DNA of 64,000 nt from Mangifera indica. Lineage: Eukaryota; Streptophyta; Magnoliopsida; Sapindales; Anacardiaceae. Within the stretch, counting starts at the first letter, position 1, and the number at the start of each line of letters is the position of its first letter. The stretch lies in contig NW_025401096.1 of NCBI RefSeq assembly GCF_011075055.1, positions 186,001 to 250,000 of the forward strand, given 5' to 3'. Shown piece by piece: positions 33,252-45,934 of the stretch. Under the pieces are notes generated by a model. That model saw only the letters and a program-made list of their open reading frames with translations. It did not search any database and was not told where the DNA came from. A program made the position numbers and the translations under genes.

Positions 33252-35395
33252 ATGGATTTAGGGTCAAATGAATTCAATTCATTTGAATATTATCATGTTG
33301 GTATTAATGATATTATTGATGATGCATAATATGGAACAATTAGAGCATCAATTGGTGAAAGTGGTATAGACACATGTTCAATAAAAAGAAAAAAAAACAA
33401 AATTCAATGGTGTGGGATCACTTCGATCAAATATAAGGAACGATCGAAGGAAAAGTAATTCGCCGAATAATATGTAACCACTACAGTTCATATTTGACAT
33501 GTGCAAGTATGAGTGGCATAGGGAATCTTCGCCTTTATATTATAGATTATTGTAAAAAAATTCCATATGAGTTTAAAGGGCAAAAACAAATTGCCTTCAC
33601 TTGATCGTGATCCGTTGGTTTTGACACCAGTTTAGCAAGAGGTTTGAGCAATTCCAGACACATGGGAGAAATGTCAACTTTCATGTACGATCAAATGAAG
33701 ATGCGAGATTATATGATCAAAAATATTGTTGCTTTTGATTAACCTTTTAATTATATGGAAAATGAACTCTTAGAATGAATAATGCAAAATAATGTTCAAC
33801 CTGCATTTAGAAGAATTTTTAAGTCAACTCTTAGGTAAGATATCCTTAGAAATTATAAATTAATGAAATTAAAAATTAGTAGAAAATTAGGTAATTCTAA
33901 TAGAGTTATTTCAATAACTTCTAATTTATGGACAACTACAAATCAAGATATCTGATACCAATGTGCAATTGCTCATTACATTAATTTTGATTGACAGTTG
34001 TGCAAAAAAATTGTTGCATTTAGAAATTTAGAATATTAGTGTGGTTGTTCTATAATTTCTCATGCATTAGCAAATATTCATTAGAGATATAAAATTAATA
34101 ATTCTATTTTTACAGTTATTTTTGATATCGCCAAAAATAATAATAGAGTTATTGAATTAATATATAATCATTTATCTTCTCCATTTAATGAAAAATTATT
34201 TCATATTAGGTGTGCATGTCATGTTATTAATTTAATAGCTTGAGATGGTTTGAGTATAACTAAAAAACATATACAAACAATTAGATATATTATTATATAC
34301 ATTTTATCATCCTCACTAAAGGTACAAACATATCATGAATTATGTAAATAAATGAGGTTAAGACGAAAAAAATTAAAAGTAGATATTAAAATTAGATGAA
34401 ATTCAACATATTCATGTTGAAAGTATGTGAAAGGAACAAAGTTCCTATAACATAGTTTTTCAATATCCGACCAAAAAATTCAAAAAATCCTTTTTTTTTT
34501 GACAAATCAAGATTGTAGATTACTGTAGCTTTAATGAACATATTAGAGCTATTGAAGACAACTATGAACCAATGCTCAGGTGTGTATTATTTAATTACTT
34601 GTTCAATTTTGTATAATATGACAGAAATCAGTGATGTTTTTAAAGAACATATATACCATAATACATCTAGGCAAATAAAATAAAAATTTTAAAAATATTG
34701 GAGCAAAATTTCTTTACTTTATATTGCTGCCATTGTCTTTGATTCTAGGGCAAAAATATTAGGACTAAAAACTTTATTTGATGCTATTAATGATAATTAT
34801 TAATTACCAATGCGGTTAATTGCATAAATAATGCTAAACAATTCTTAACAAAAATGTATAACGTTTATGAACAAAAATATAGAAAAGTTGGAGAAAATTC
34901 AGAAACAGAGATAAGTTCCAATAATTCATGCAGAAAAAAGTTCTGCATATGATCACTCTTGTGTAAAAGTAAACAGACTGCGGGGTAGAATATAAATTAT
35001 GGTGAGTTTTTAATTATTTTAATATTGACTATTATCCAAAAATTATTTAATGACATAATCCTGAAAAATTAGATGTTTTGATATAATGGAAGGAAAAAAG
35101 TTCTGCATATGATCACTCTTGTGTAAAAGTAAATAGACTGCAGGTTGGAATATAAATTATGGTGAGTTTTTAATTATTTCAATATTGAATATTATCCAAA
35201 AATTATTCAATGACATAATTTTGAAAAATTAGATGTTTTGATATAATGGAAGGAAAAAATAAAAACTTTTCCTACTAACCACTTTAGTGACGATTATAAC
35301 ATGGGAACTCGCTTTTAATGCAGGTAGATGCATGCTAAATGATGGATGATCTAATTTACACCTAAACATAGTTGAAACATGACAATCATGTATAT
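33252..35395 (+). pseudogene. Decayed hAT-superfamily transposase (BED finger, RICESLEEPER-like)
   Basis: From ATG 33252 the reading, with frame changes, gives a BED-finger start (VWDHF, then ICNHYSSYLTC), PFNYMENELL, NVQPAFRRIFKSTLR, then the RNase-H-like catalytic part (ISITSNLWTTTNQD, YQCAIAHYINFD, IFTVIFDIAKNNNRVI, LFHIRCACHVINLIA), EPMLRCVLFNYL, IAAIVFDSRAKILGL, and a C-terminal hAT dimerisation remnant (WELALNAGRCMLNDG) at about 35305-35345. Stops are frequent, many where Trp, Arg or Gln is expected (TGG to TAG, CGA to TGA), as in long-methylated transposons. It is clearly inactive. The element's borders are not defined. Confidence 0.8.
34933..35252 (+). repeat. 160-bp tandem duplication within the hAT remnant
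   Basis: Two head-to-tail units are nearly identical, starting GAAAAAAGTTCTGCATATGA at 34933 and again 160 bp downstream (about 35093). They differ at only a few positions, so the duplication is younger than most of the decay of the transposase. It duplicates the start of the dimerisation region. Confidence 0.9.
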
Positions 35396-36133
35396 GAAGG
35401 ACTGTTAAAAGTTAAATTCAAATTACAGAATCGAGTCATAAAAGATTTATTTGAAAAATTTAATAAATCTAGAAATTGAAGACAAGTAGTTAGATGATAC
35501 ATATACCGTATTTATATTTATAATTATACAATATGTAAATTAATTTATTTGTACTATATTATAACATTTTTCATAATGTAACAATGGTATTTCTCTGTTA
35601 TAAATGAGAGATTATCAATAAAATGTTTAAGATACTATCATCGATTTTAATAAATAGGAAATGATTTAGAAAACATAATTTAAAAAAAAAATTTAATTAA
35701 AAAAATTAACAGGTTGTGCCACAGGCCTCATATTTTCATTTGGTCATCCTGGTTGGTAAGGCTTACAACTGTGCATGCGTTAGGTCCAATCCGACCCATA
35801 AAATGATTTTAATAAATAGAAGATTGAATTGGATCTTCAACTCAAACCAAACATGAATTTAAGCCTAGTTGGCTTGAATATTGAACATATTTTATGTTTT
35901 GAAACTACAAAGCAAAATCAACCTAAAACAGTTCATATAGAAAATAAGAATATAGAGCAAAATCTATCAGAAGAGTATGTCCATCATTTTATGCAGTTTA
36001 AAGAAGTACAATCAACCCATCTTGAAAATTCTACAAAAGCAAACACAAAATACTTACCAAATTTGCAGTCTCTAATTTGACATAAATAAACATTCATCAA
36101 AAGCCTGTAAAAACTGAAGTTCGTAAAAATCCA

Positions 36134-39100
36134 TCAATGGTCTAAGGGCTCAACAGCTGTTTTGAAAAGCAGAACATAAACCTTGTCAATTGAAAAATAC
36201 AAGAAGCCTCCAAGTGAATGTGTAACGTAGGAACCAAAGCTTGTTCCCACAATGCAGTGCCAAGCTGGACCATATGAAGAGTCAAATTCCTGAAATGAAA
36301 AGCAAACACAATCTTTATCATGAATTGTATTGAGAGAATATGATAAGGTGTTTGCAGTAAAGCTATGGCAGACAAGGTAATAACTGTAGCAATTGTAGAC
36401 TTGCTGTATTGAACGATAAACCTGCAACATCTCACGATAAACTTGTAAATTATGGGATAACAAGTTTTAATGTGACAACGTTGTATGTTGTAACTACAAT
36501 TTTACATGTCTATTGTCAAATGTTTTAACTTTATCGTTGAATATAACAAGTCCAGTGTTGCGACAAAGTTTTTACAGCATTGATATCCGGAAAAATGCCC
36601 TTTGTCTTACAGCAAATTTATGGTTGATAATGTCCAACTAAGCTTCATACAAAGCAAGTTAGTTGAAATCATCTAGATAGTGTTAATGGAAGACTTAAGC
36701 AACTCTCTCACACATTGTCTCACCAGGATTTAGTCAAGCTTGACAGTGTGTGCAACTCAAGCTTAGCTATAATGCTCATGAGAAGCAATGTTCTCGATAT
36801 AATGATGCTAAATGCTGACAATTCTTGTTGATCCTTAGAATCAAAAATTTTTATTGGTTGTAGTTCTTTTATCATCTTGGTTAATGATTCAATACTAAGA
36901 TCATCTTGAATGAAAATGCAAGGTAAAATGCTCAAACTTTGTTAAAAATGACTCACAAATCATATGGTAATGGATGGCAAGGCTAAACACAATCAAGTAT
37001 GTTTATTGTAATTTTCCATGCCGTATCCCATCTCTGAATCTGCAGTCAAGAGTCCTAAGCTAGAACATGGCTTGGGTTTCACAGAGGTGGTAATGCACGC
37101 AATCCAAAAGTGAAAGACTGTAAATAATAAGATAAGCACTAGAAAGCAAAACCAAAGGGAACAGGAAACGATCGGAATATCTTGCACAATGACTATCAGA
37201 TCAAAATAATGTAAAAAAACACTGTAAACGTTAAACCACATAAATGAAATTGATAATAACCTAACTCGAATATTATTAATATTAATAAAATAGTATTGAC
37301 AACAGAAGTTTCAACTCCTTCCAAAGATAATTAGAGTTCTCTTTCCCCTCCCAAATTAGCCAAAGGCTGCCCAAATACCAAATTAATAATGTTTTTTTTC
37401 CCTCCCTTCCTCTTCTCCAATCACTCATTTATACTCCCTATATTTTAAATTTTAAATTCAAATATTATCTAAATCAAATCAAATATTCACCATAATCAAA
37501 TCAAATATTCTATCATAAATATCTTATAATTAAATCACATATATTATTTTAATCCAAATATATTTTATTTATTATTATTATTATTATTTATTAAGTCCTA
37601 ACAGAAACCAATTCTCAAACTTTTAACATTAGTAGGAAATGCTAATAGCACTCCGAAACACGTCTTAAACAACTTGCAATCAACATCCCAAGTACCCTTA
37701 TAATTCAATTTGTTAATGATGAGGATTTATAAAGTTTAAAGTTTCGCACAAATAATCAAATTATAACTAAAAGGACAATAATTCCCTAAAACAAAAAAAT
37801 TTCATGAGCTAGAGGGAGCCAGGACTAGTAGTTATTTCCTTTGTTGGGAAGGAGAAAACTTTCTCAAGTCATACAGTAAGGCATTTAGGTTTACTCGATA
37901 CAAAATCCTAACAAGTCAACCCCTATGTTCACAGAGTGAAATACAATAATGACTGCAAAATTAGAAACCATTCTAAGCAGCCAGCTTAAACCATAGTGTT
38001 AAAACATGAGTTTATTCTTGAAACAAATCTGTAAAGAAAAGTTCTTCAGCACAACCTTTTAGGAATCAAGGACACTATGCTATACAACCTCAATTAAACC
38101 ATAGCGCTGTAATGCTAGTTTTATTGTCGAAACAAATCTCAATGCCATGAAGTTTTTTATTAACTACATGAATGTAAATAGATTAACCCATACCAAGCAC
38201 TAAAAAAATGCAGAACTGTAAAATGTTAGGAGAAATATCTGAAACATATCAGGAAAGCTATTAAATTGATTTGAAACTGATAGAAGAGATCATTATTCAC
38301 AAGCAAAATACGAAATAGGAGCTAAATAATCAACAGTACAGTCTGTATACAGAAATAAAATCCACTCTGTCAATATTCAAAGTCAAATACAATTAGAATT
38401 ACTGAAGACTACAAAATTAGGGGCCAGATTTCGAGAAATGATTTTAAAAAAAAAGAATTGCTCTAGACTGAGTATAAAACCATTAAATGGTCACACACTT
38501 CAGTACACTCAAAATTAAGCTTCTGTATAATTTCTCTGAAACAAAAAAAACACTCAAAATCAAGCGAATACAGAAATTCTCAATACCCTTTTTTGACCAC
38601 TATAGTTAAGACATTTATCTCATACAAAAAATAAAAACCACAACCCAGATAGATAAATAATCACTATTACCGACTTAGCACAAGGAAAGACAAATAATCA
38701 ATCAGATCAAACCCTTGCTCCATGATATAAAGCAGAAAAGAATAAAAATTTTATAGACCACAAAGGACTAATATTCAGCTGAGTCCAAGACATTTATTCA
38801 ACTGGACCACCAAAAAAGAATAACTTTAATCAACGAGCATTAAACCCATCTAACCTTAGACTCTAAATTAAACACCACAATCCGCAAACATAAATTTAAA
38901 ATAAAATAAAAAAATAAAACAACAGAAAGCAAGTATGCAAAATTTACTTGATACCCTTTTCTCTAAACACTGAAACCATCAAAGCTTAAACTTGCAACAA
39001 GAACATTATAAAAGGATCAAACTGAACCGGTTTTTCTTTTTTTTAACCTTCTTAAGAGCAAGAGCAAGGCGTTTACTGTCAAGCTTTCCAGGCATAGAGT

Positions 39101-39275
39101 TAAGGTGGTCACGTGCACATTTGAATGCTTTGTTTTGTAAAGGAAGAGGCATATCGGAGGCTCTAACACGAAAATTAAACTGATCGTTTTGATTTTGTTG
39201 CTCCATGGCTTTCTTCTTCTGAATTAAACTGTTCAAGAACTTGCTTCTCCTCTCCAGCTCCTCTGCAGCCTCCAT
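36134..39275 (-). CDS. Dynein light chain (LC8/DLC type 1) family protein
   Basis: LC8-fold proteins are dimeric hubs that bind short linear motifs in partner proteins; flowering plants lack dynein motors, so the role here is not motor function. Two exons: 39275-39048 (76 codons) and 36289-36134 (51 codons plus TGA), with an AAG/GTTAAA donor and a TTTCATTTCAG acceptor joining in phase 0, giving 127 residues. The N-terminal extension is plant-like and charged (MEAAEELERRSKFLNSLIQK), then VRASDMPLPLQNKAF begins the LC8 domain. Exon 2 holds the conserved core FDSSYGPAWHCIVGTSFGSY, THSLGGFLYF and VYVLLFKTA. It resembles Arabidopsis At1g23220-type proteins. The upstream in-frame TTG is not the start; ATG 39275 is the first ATG. 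The intron is 2,758 bp. The frame is intact. Confidence 0.93.
37568..37590. repeat. ATT trinucleotide microsatellite in the dynein light chain intron
   Basis: A short run of ATT/TTA repeats inside the 2.76 kb intron. The rest of the intron (36290-39047) is AT-rich, with no transposon ends or further exons that I can recognise. Confidence 0.85.
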
Positions 39276-39574
39276 TTTCAACAGTAATCTCTCTTTATTC
39301 TCTCATCATCAAAAAGCTTTAGACAAAGAGACCCTTGTGCTTCTGACACTGCTCAAGCCTCTAAAACATGGCCAGTGGTATAATGGGTGCTTGATAAAAG
39401 GCCCGAGAGAAGCCAAAAACAGAGAAAGAGGATACGTAAAACAGCAACAAAGTTCGAGGAAGGAGAAACAAAATTTCCAGGTGTATTAATGTAATATTGT
39501 AAACTCCCTTTAATATTGAAAAATTCACTTTTAACCCCATAGGTTTGTGAATTGAGAAAATCTAAAACAATAAA

Positions 39575-39745
39575 ACTATTTACTCTATACATACATTTTA
39601 AGTATCTAAATGACATGTTATTATGTGATTAAATAACTTTTTATTAAATATAAAGTAATAATCAATTACATAATTATACATAATTTGTAGATCCATCTTA
39701 TACACTCAAAATGTGGATACGTAATATTGTTCAATATAAATACCA
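39575..39745. mobile_element. Small AT-rich MITE-like repeat
   Basis: Inverted halves bound it: ACTCTATACATACATTTTAAG at the left and the inverse CACTCAAAATGTGGATACGTA at the right, with a TTATGTGATTAAATAACTTTTTATT-like interior. It belongs with the repeats at 3023, 20133 and 43960. It lies upstream of the dynein light chain gene. Confidence 0.55.
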
Positions 39746-41884
39746 TAGATATTTTGTATTTTTCATACCACAAGTCAGTGTGTTTATGTCATCTAAATTC
39801 TTTTCTCTCTTATCTTTATTATCGGTAGAATTAAATTCGATTCAAATCAAGTTCGAACAAAATCTAATATATGATTTGTTTGAATATAAAAAAGATTGAA
39901 TCAAGATTAATGAGTTGATGTTTTAACTTGATTTAAATATAATTTCTTTGGATTGGATTTGAATCGGATCGAATTCGATTTCTTCGATTTAAACTTGAGT
40001 TGAATTCAAATAACTTGAATCAAATTTAACTCTGTATATGGAAAATGTGGAAGAAATACATTTAATTGTGTACCCTTAATATTTTCTAAAAATTTAAGAA
40101 ACTAAAACTTCTATAAAGCATTTAAACTTTCTTTTACCAGTAGACAATTCAAGATTCAGTTTCTTGTAAAACTTTTCAGGGACAATTTGACCACAGTAGT
40201 ATTCAGTATAATTCAATAGTGAGGTACAAAGACTAATAAGAGGGTAAAAGAGTAATTTCAAAACCTATAGGATAGAAATGTAAGATTTGAAACCTTAGGC
40301 GTTTTATAGATTTTAATCGGAGAAATAAAAATAATAATAATGTTCGGTTTAGAGTACCGACAACGAGGTGAGCGTTGGGGGTATAAAACTACCTTCTTTG
40401 GTTAGCTCAAATTTGCCGACCATAGATCAACCGGCAATCTGTAAAATTTTGGGACCTATCTCAAACTGCAAAATTACAATTTTGTCACTGTGGCATGTAG
40501 TGCTGGACTAGAATACAGCTGATTTGGCCTTGGAAATTCATTTGGTTTGGTTTGGCTTGACTCAAATTAGTTTAATTTGAATTCAAATTGAGTTCAAGTT
40601 AAAAGATTTAATTTATTTTGAAATCAAATCGAATTTAAGTTAAAAAAAGTTCGATTTGAATTTGTGGTTTAGGTTTATAATTCATTGATAAAATAATATT
40701 ATTTTGTCAATAAGTCACAAATTTAAATTTTAAATTTAAACTGAAATCGAATTAGACTTGAGCCATCTTAAATTTTGGCTCAATGAACTTGAATCGAACT
40801 CTAATTGAACTAATTTTCATTCAAATCAAATTTAAATTACAGAGTATTTGAATTCAATTTGATTCACATGTACCCTTAATTATTTTGTTTAAGTACTTGG
40901 GAATGGTAAAATTTCTTTAGTAAGTTTTGGTCCCTATTAATAAAAATATTCTGGTCTTAGTATACGAGGCAAAATTTGAGAATTTTATAAATATATAGAG
41001 AAGTTGATATAAGAATATTGAGTTTAAACCGAACCTCTAAGATGAAACTATAATTGTCATATGGTCAAAATCTTTCGTAATCAAACTCACAAATTAACAC
41101 CCAAAGATGTTACTAACTATTTGTGTAATTGCTAACAATAGTGCGTAACAATCAAACAAGTCATCGATATGCAACTTAGTCACTCGAAAGTAGCAAGAAG
41201 ATCAACACTTAACAATATCAATACTATCCCCCAGTCCCATCAATGTGCCAAATTTAGAGCCCGATGAGTATGAATTACATTTTATCCTTATCTCTAATAA
41301 ATCAAGATAATGACTACAATATTGTTATATTTTATGTCAACCAGATAATGATCTCTATCTTCTCTTTTAACTATATTTTAAGATTTAAACATATCTTTTA
41401 TGTAATTTTACATAATTACCCATTCCTTCATCCTATAAATGAATGAAGGATTGTATATAGATAAAAGAACAACTCTTTTGTAGTTACTGTCATTACTATA
41501 TTATATTTTTCAAAAACTTAAATATCATAATAATAGACATAAACTTCAAATAATGAATTGAATCACTTTATAAAATATTTTATTTACTATCTTTTGGCCA
41601 GCGAAAAATCGCACTACCATTCCCCTCATATATTTTTATTCACTTGTACAAAATTACACTTTGGTCTTGTGTCTTTTTGTTGGTGCAATTTTTTAAATTA
41701 ACCGAAATTAACCCCATCAACTACAATCAAAATAATCAGTTAATTTACAATTTAAAATATTTTTGCCAATTAAACTAAATCTATTAACAACTTTTAGGCT
41801 TTAATTTTCTTCGTATTAGCAGTGAAGTAGGTTGGAATTTGTTGCAACATCCAAATGCCTAAATATGAGAAAGTCATAAATTTT
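39746..41884. other. Intergenic AT-rich DNA with a GAATTC-word-rich repeat
   Basis: There is no supportable gene. Around 39830-40030 and 40540-40880 the sequence is dominated by words like TTGAATTCAAATTGAGTTCA and their inverses, with CACATGTACCCTTAA near 40864. Similar texture occurs at 8945-9120, 10300-10420 and 59815-60150, so a dispersed degenerate MITE is likely. The rest shows no structure. Confidence 0.45.
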
Positions 41885-42611
41885 GGCCAAAGGACTTATT
41901 CCTACCCAAAGTATACTGTTTTTCCAAGTTCTCATTTCTTATCTTTGAAAATCTCAAACACTCATCCATGAACGATTAAAGTTAACACTTTTAAGGATAA
42001 AATCGTTATTTTATCTATAATATTAAAAATAAACTAAAATTTAATTACTTTTTTACCTTAAAACACTAAAACTAAAAGTTTTCCTCTTAGGTCAAGTTTT
42101 AAAAAAAAATATTTTTCCTCTAGGGTTTAGTTTCTAGATCTTTGGTGCCATTGATGATGACGAAGAGCTCCTGACATCTCCTCTCACCCCGACAACCAAG
42201 TTTCTCTCATTTGGATGTTTGGACGATGTCGATTAACGTTGAAAAAAAGGCCCAACTTTGTCGAGAAAGATGAAACATCATCTTCTTGTTGGGGTTAGGA
42301 TTGCCAGTTGGAGGGAGAGATGGTGAGGGAGCGACCGCCGAAGGAAGAGAAAGGAGATATCATCCGAGAAGCGTTGGAGATGCCATCGAACAATGAAAAA
42401 AACCCTAGGGAAAAATTGCTACTTGTTAAAACTTTGCCTAAGGGGCAGATTGTTATTTTTTAGGGTTTAGGGGGTGAAAAAAGATAAAATTTTAAGGGGT
42501 TAAGATTTCATTAACTTTAACCGCCTATAGGTAGGTGTTTGAGATTTTAAAAAATAAGAGGTGAGAACTTGGGAAAATAGCATACTTTGGGTAGGAATAA
42601 GTCCTTTGGCC
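41885..42611. mobile_element. Foldback element copy F
   Basis: The 727-bp element has termini GGCCAAAGGACTTATTCC and the exact inverse ..GGAATAAGTCCTTTGGCC. The arms are inverted (CTACCCAAAGTATACTGT against GCATACTTTGGGTAG). The core has opposite CT-rich and GA-rich halves. The flanks (ATAAATTTT and TAAAACTTT) are AT-rich, so the duplication cannot be fixed. It is closest in terminal sequence to copy C. Confidence 0.88.
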
Positions 42612-43959
42612 TAAAACTTTTGATTGACCTTATATATGAATAAATAAAAAAACATATCGTATTTTGTGATCAATTATTAGTGTTGGTATGTGGGTTGACA
42701 TAACCCACTTTTTTGGGCACGACCCAATCTTGGTAGAGTCTGTAAATTTGTGGACTGTATCAGAGGTTCACAAAAAGGTTTGTAGATCAATTTGAGTGAT
42801 TTGCAAAAATTAATTTATAAAATTTAAGTTTTTGAAAAATAAAAAATAATGTTTAACGGTGTCCTATCAACATAAAAGCACGACACACAGTATTATAGCT
42901 TATTCTAGGATGTTTATCTTTGGCAGGTTAATATAACTCGTCGTCTGTTGAGCCTTTCATTTCAGTCAGGCCTAACAGGCCATAGTCCACCACCAACCCT
43001 ATTCTCATCTCATTTTAGCCTATAATAGATTGGTTCTAAATTATTGGGTTAGGATCCACCTATGACGGGTCAGTCAAATTCGGTTTAATTTAACTACCAA
43101 GAGCAGTTATTAGAGGGATTTAGAAGACAGTTGGACACTTATAAATTGTCCAAAAACTACCTTCTCCCAAGGATATAATATTTTTATGCTATTTTAATGG
43201 AAAAAAAAGACTTCTTCTTCTTCTGGATACTCCATACACAAAATCAGAACCAAAATTGCATACAGAAAGATCAAGTCTCCCAAAAGCATTGCAACACGTG
43301 GGCAAATGGTGTTATGGCAATGACTAATGTGAACACCTTATACTGTATTTGAATGGGCTTCGTTGGAATTAGAATTTGGGTACACAAATTTATGTTTACT
43401 GTATTTCACAGAATTTGATTTTGGCATGATTGTTGCCAACATAAATAACCAAAGGTTTTCATTTCATATAAAATATAGGATTAATATTTGAGAATTAGCT
43501 AAATATTTCTAATAACTTATCAAGTCAACTCAAGAGTAATGTTTTAAAACCTAGATTGGATTGTTTGGTTCAAAAAGTTCAATTGGGACCCATTGGTCAT
43601 TATTTTCTAGATCAATATTTAAACTCTCATTAACCATTAGACTTGATCAACATGTAGTTGAATTAGTATAATGGTTATGGGTCAAATCATTATATCTTAG
43701 AGTTTATTTGTCTAGCGAAATCAAACCGTGTTCTTCGATCATCAAATATAAAAAAAAAATATATGGTTGAACCAGACAAATCATGCTGAGTTATAGTTTA
43801 GCCACTAAGTCAAACAAGTTAAATTGTCAACTTGAAGTCATGAAAGGTTTCCTAACAATTGAAAGGAACATGCATAAACTCACTAGACCACAATTATGAC
43901 TAGTTATATATTGTTCTAATTTCTAATTTCTAATTAACTTTTTACCTAAATTGAATATT
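42612..43959. other. Intergenic AT-rich DNA without recognisable genes
   Basis: 42680-43090 has GGGTTG/CAACCC and GGCCC words typical of hAT subterminal sequence (for example GTGGGTTGACATAACCCAC). No ends or transposase were found. The remainder has no clear features. Confidence 0.4.
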
Positions 43960-44190
43960 TGAAAAACCTTATCAAATTTTGTTTTAACTAATAATGTATA
44001 TGTAAAAATTTTATAAGTAAACCTATGTGTATCCATTTTGAATATACAAATATGTAGACACTTGACATGTGTAATTAAGTGATTGAGTGATTTTGAATTA
44101 AAAATAAAATAATATCTAATCACATAATTACGCATCATGTGTATTCATTTATATACTCAAAAGTATGTATATATGATATTGCTCAAATTT
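43960..44190. mobile_element. Small AT-rich MITE-like repeat
   Basis: It contains GTATTCATTTATATACTCAAAAGTATG and ends ATATTGCTCAAATTT, the inverse of the phrase opening the repeat at 20133. The interior GTGATTAGATATTATTTTATT (inverse strand) is shared with the other members. Confidence 0.55.
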
Positions 44191-44353
44191 TACTGTATCT
44201 TTGATGTCATGTTTATAGTCAAACTAACCAAAGACCCGAATTGACCCTTTGATTAGGGCAATACCTGGAATGAAAACATTGTCCATTAGAGCACTATAAA
44301 GTCCATCTCAAATTATTATCTCTTAGTATTCTCTCTCTTACTATTAAAGGGGC

Positions 44354-44717
44354 TATTGGAAACATTTAACATGCCAAAAATCAATTCTGTAAATATAAAT
44401 TCAACATACTCGACTTCTATTTCGTGACGAAAGCAATCCGTATATAACACAAGGTGTTGACGTGAGTCATTTCTACGACTCCATTTGCCTGAGTACCGTG
44501 ATCCTTGGGAGACAGAAAGTGCATTGGTTTTGTGTGTTTTTGGTTCTCAGAGAGAAGAAACTATTTCTTCTGTAAAATAATGTTAATCAATTTGGGGAGA
44601 CAGTTTGAACTTTTAAATAGATGTCTTACTACCAATAACTCCTTTAAACTAACTACCCTTGGTAATTAAAGTAAATTGGGTCGGGTCAACCCATCATGGG
44701 TGGACCCAAACCTAATA
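44354..44717 (-). repeat. Copia-3 3' LTR (left in window)
   Basis: On the plus strand it starts TATTGGAAACATTTAACATG (first bases worn from TG) and ends ..CCCAAACCTAATA. It matches the right LTR over CTCGACTTCTATTTC, CATTTGCCTGAGTACCGT and TTTTGTGTGTTTTTGGTTCTC. It is about 80-90 bp longer than the right LTR because the right one lacks the segment after CAATTTGG. Confidence 0.85.
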
Positions 44718-45557
44718 TCTCTCACTCACATATGATGGAAAACCTGAACGAAATACTCAGTCATAGAAATCCCATACAGTAGTACTTTCCATACTTGTAA
44801 ATGTGTCATGCGACCTCGTGTGCAACTAACACTTGGGAGCTAAATACTATGCATCTGTTAAGAATAGCATAGCTGCTTTAACCCGAATAAAACAAAATAA
44901 ATCATTAGACTTGTAACACCTTAGACTTACTCAACAACACTAGCTTCTTTTAATCCCTAATTAATTATTGTGTTACTTTCCTATGTATCCATAATCAGGT
45001 ATATTTTTCTATATGAGTGGCATGATCAATCGACTAATGGACACACGTAATATATATAAGTCTTCTTCTTTTACTTGAAATTTTTAATTTAAACTTAGTT
45101 GTTTTTCTAGTTATGTTCTATGAACCGAAACATGTATGACCATAAGTGCTAAGCTAAGATAACAACACTAAGAGTAAACATCGAACAATAGCAAATAGTT
45201 AAAAGAGTATCAACATGAGGTAATACTTATAAAGTCTCACATAGTAAGGGAGCAGAGATTTATCCTCTTACTACTTTAATTGGCTGTTTTACTTATGCAC
45301 ACATGGTATGAATCAAGTGCTATCGTGTGTATTTTTTCAAATTTCATTCCCAACACTGTATAGATTTTAGTTCAATCATTATACCGAATGCCTAACCTGA
45401 GTTCTTAATCATCTTCACACTTGTAGGTATTTATCCATATTAAGAACTTATATATGACATTCATAAGTTATTTGAATGTGGAGAATCCAAATCGGTTAAT
45501 TTCAAATGTGTCTATCTATGACATCATCTTGATCGATCATCAAGGTCACATCTTAAC

Positions 45558-45619
45558 TTCGATAAATCTTTTCTTAAGAAATTTATCGAAAAGTGGCACG
45601 CTCTTTCAGTGCCACTTTT
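45558..45619. other. Two adjoining perfect hairpins in the Copia-3 3' region
   Basis: Stem 1 pairs TTCGATAAAT (45558-45567) with ATTTATCGAA (45581-45590). Stem 2 pairs AAAAGTGGCAC (45589-45599) with GTGCCACTTTT (45609-45619) around a 9-nt loop. The stems share two bases, so they compete at the junction. The palindrome TTCTTAAGAA occurs in the first loop and again just after the second stem. The hairpins lie between the end of pol and the 3' LTR. The function is unknown. Confidence 0.75.
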
Positions 45620-45934
45620 CTTAAGAATAATGTCTTATCTTTACTCGCTCTCTCTATACCAAAGATGATTGCTTGTATGAGTGAGTCAATCTTTAACTTG
45701 TGTGATATTACAATCTTGTTGAGCTAAAAACAATATCTATGCAGTGAAAACTTAAGAATTTTGGAACGCAAGTTCAAGTGCAAAATAAACTTAGCAATCA
45801 CAGTGTTAGTCAAAATAAAAAAATTACAGGGGAGAAAGAAAAGAAAATTTCTGCATATTTATTCATCAACTAAAAGTCTTTAAATAGGCTATACAATAAT
45901 AGGAACTAAAACATAGACAAGAATTTAGGAACCA

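Noticed and set aside
32562..35830. Complete hAT element with defined ends
   Set aside because: TAGGGATGGCAA at 32562 looks like a left end, but no matching inverted end or 8-bp duplication could be found on the right, so only the transposase remnant is annotated.
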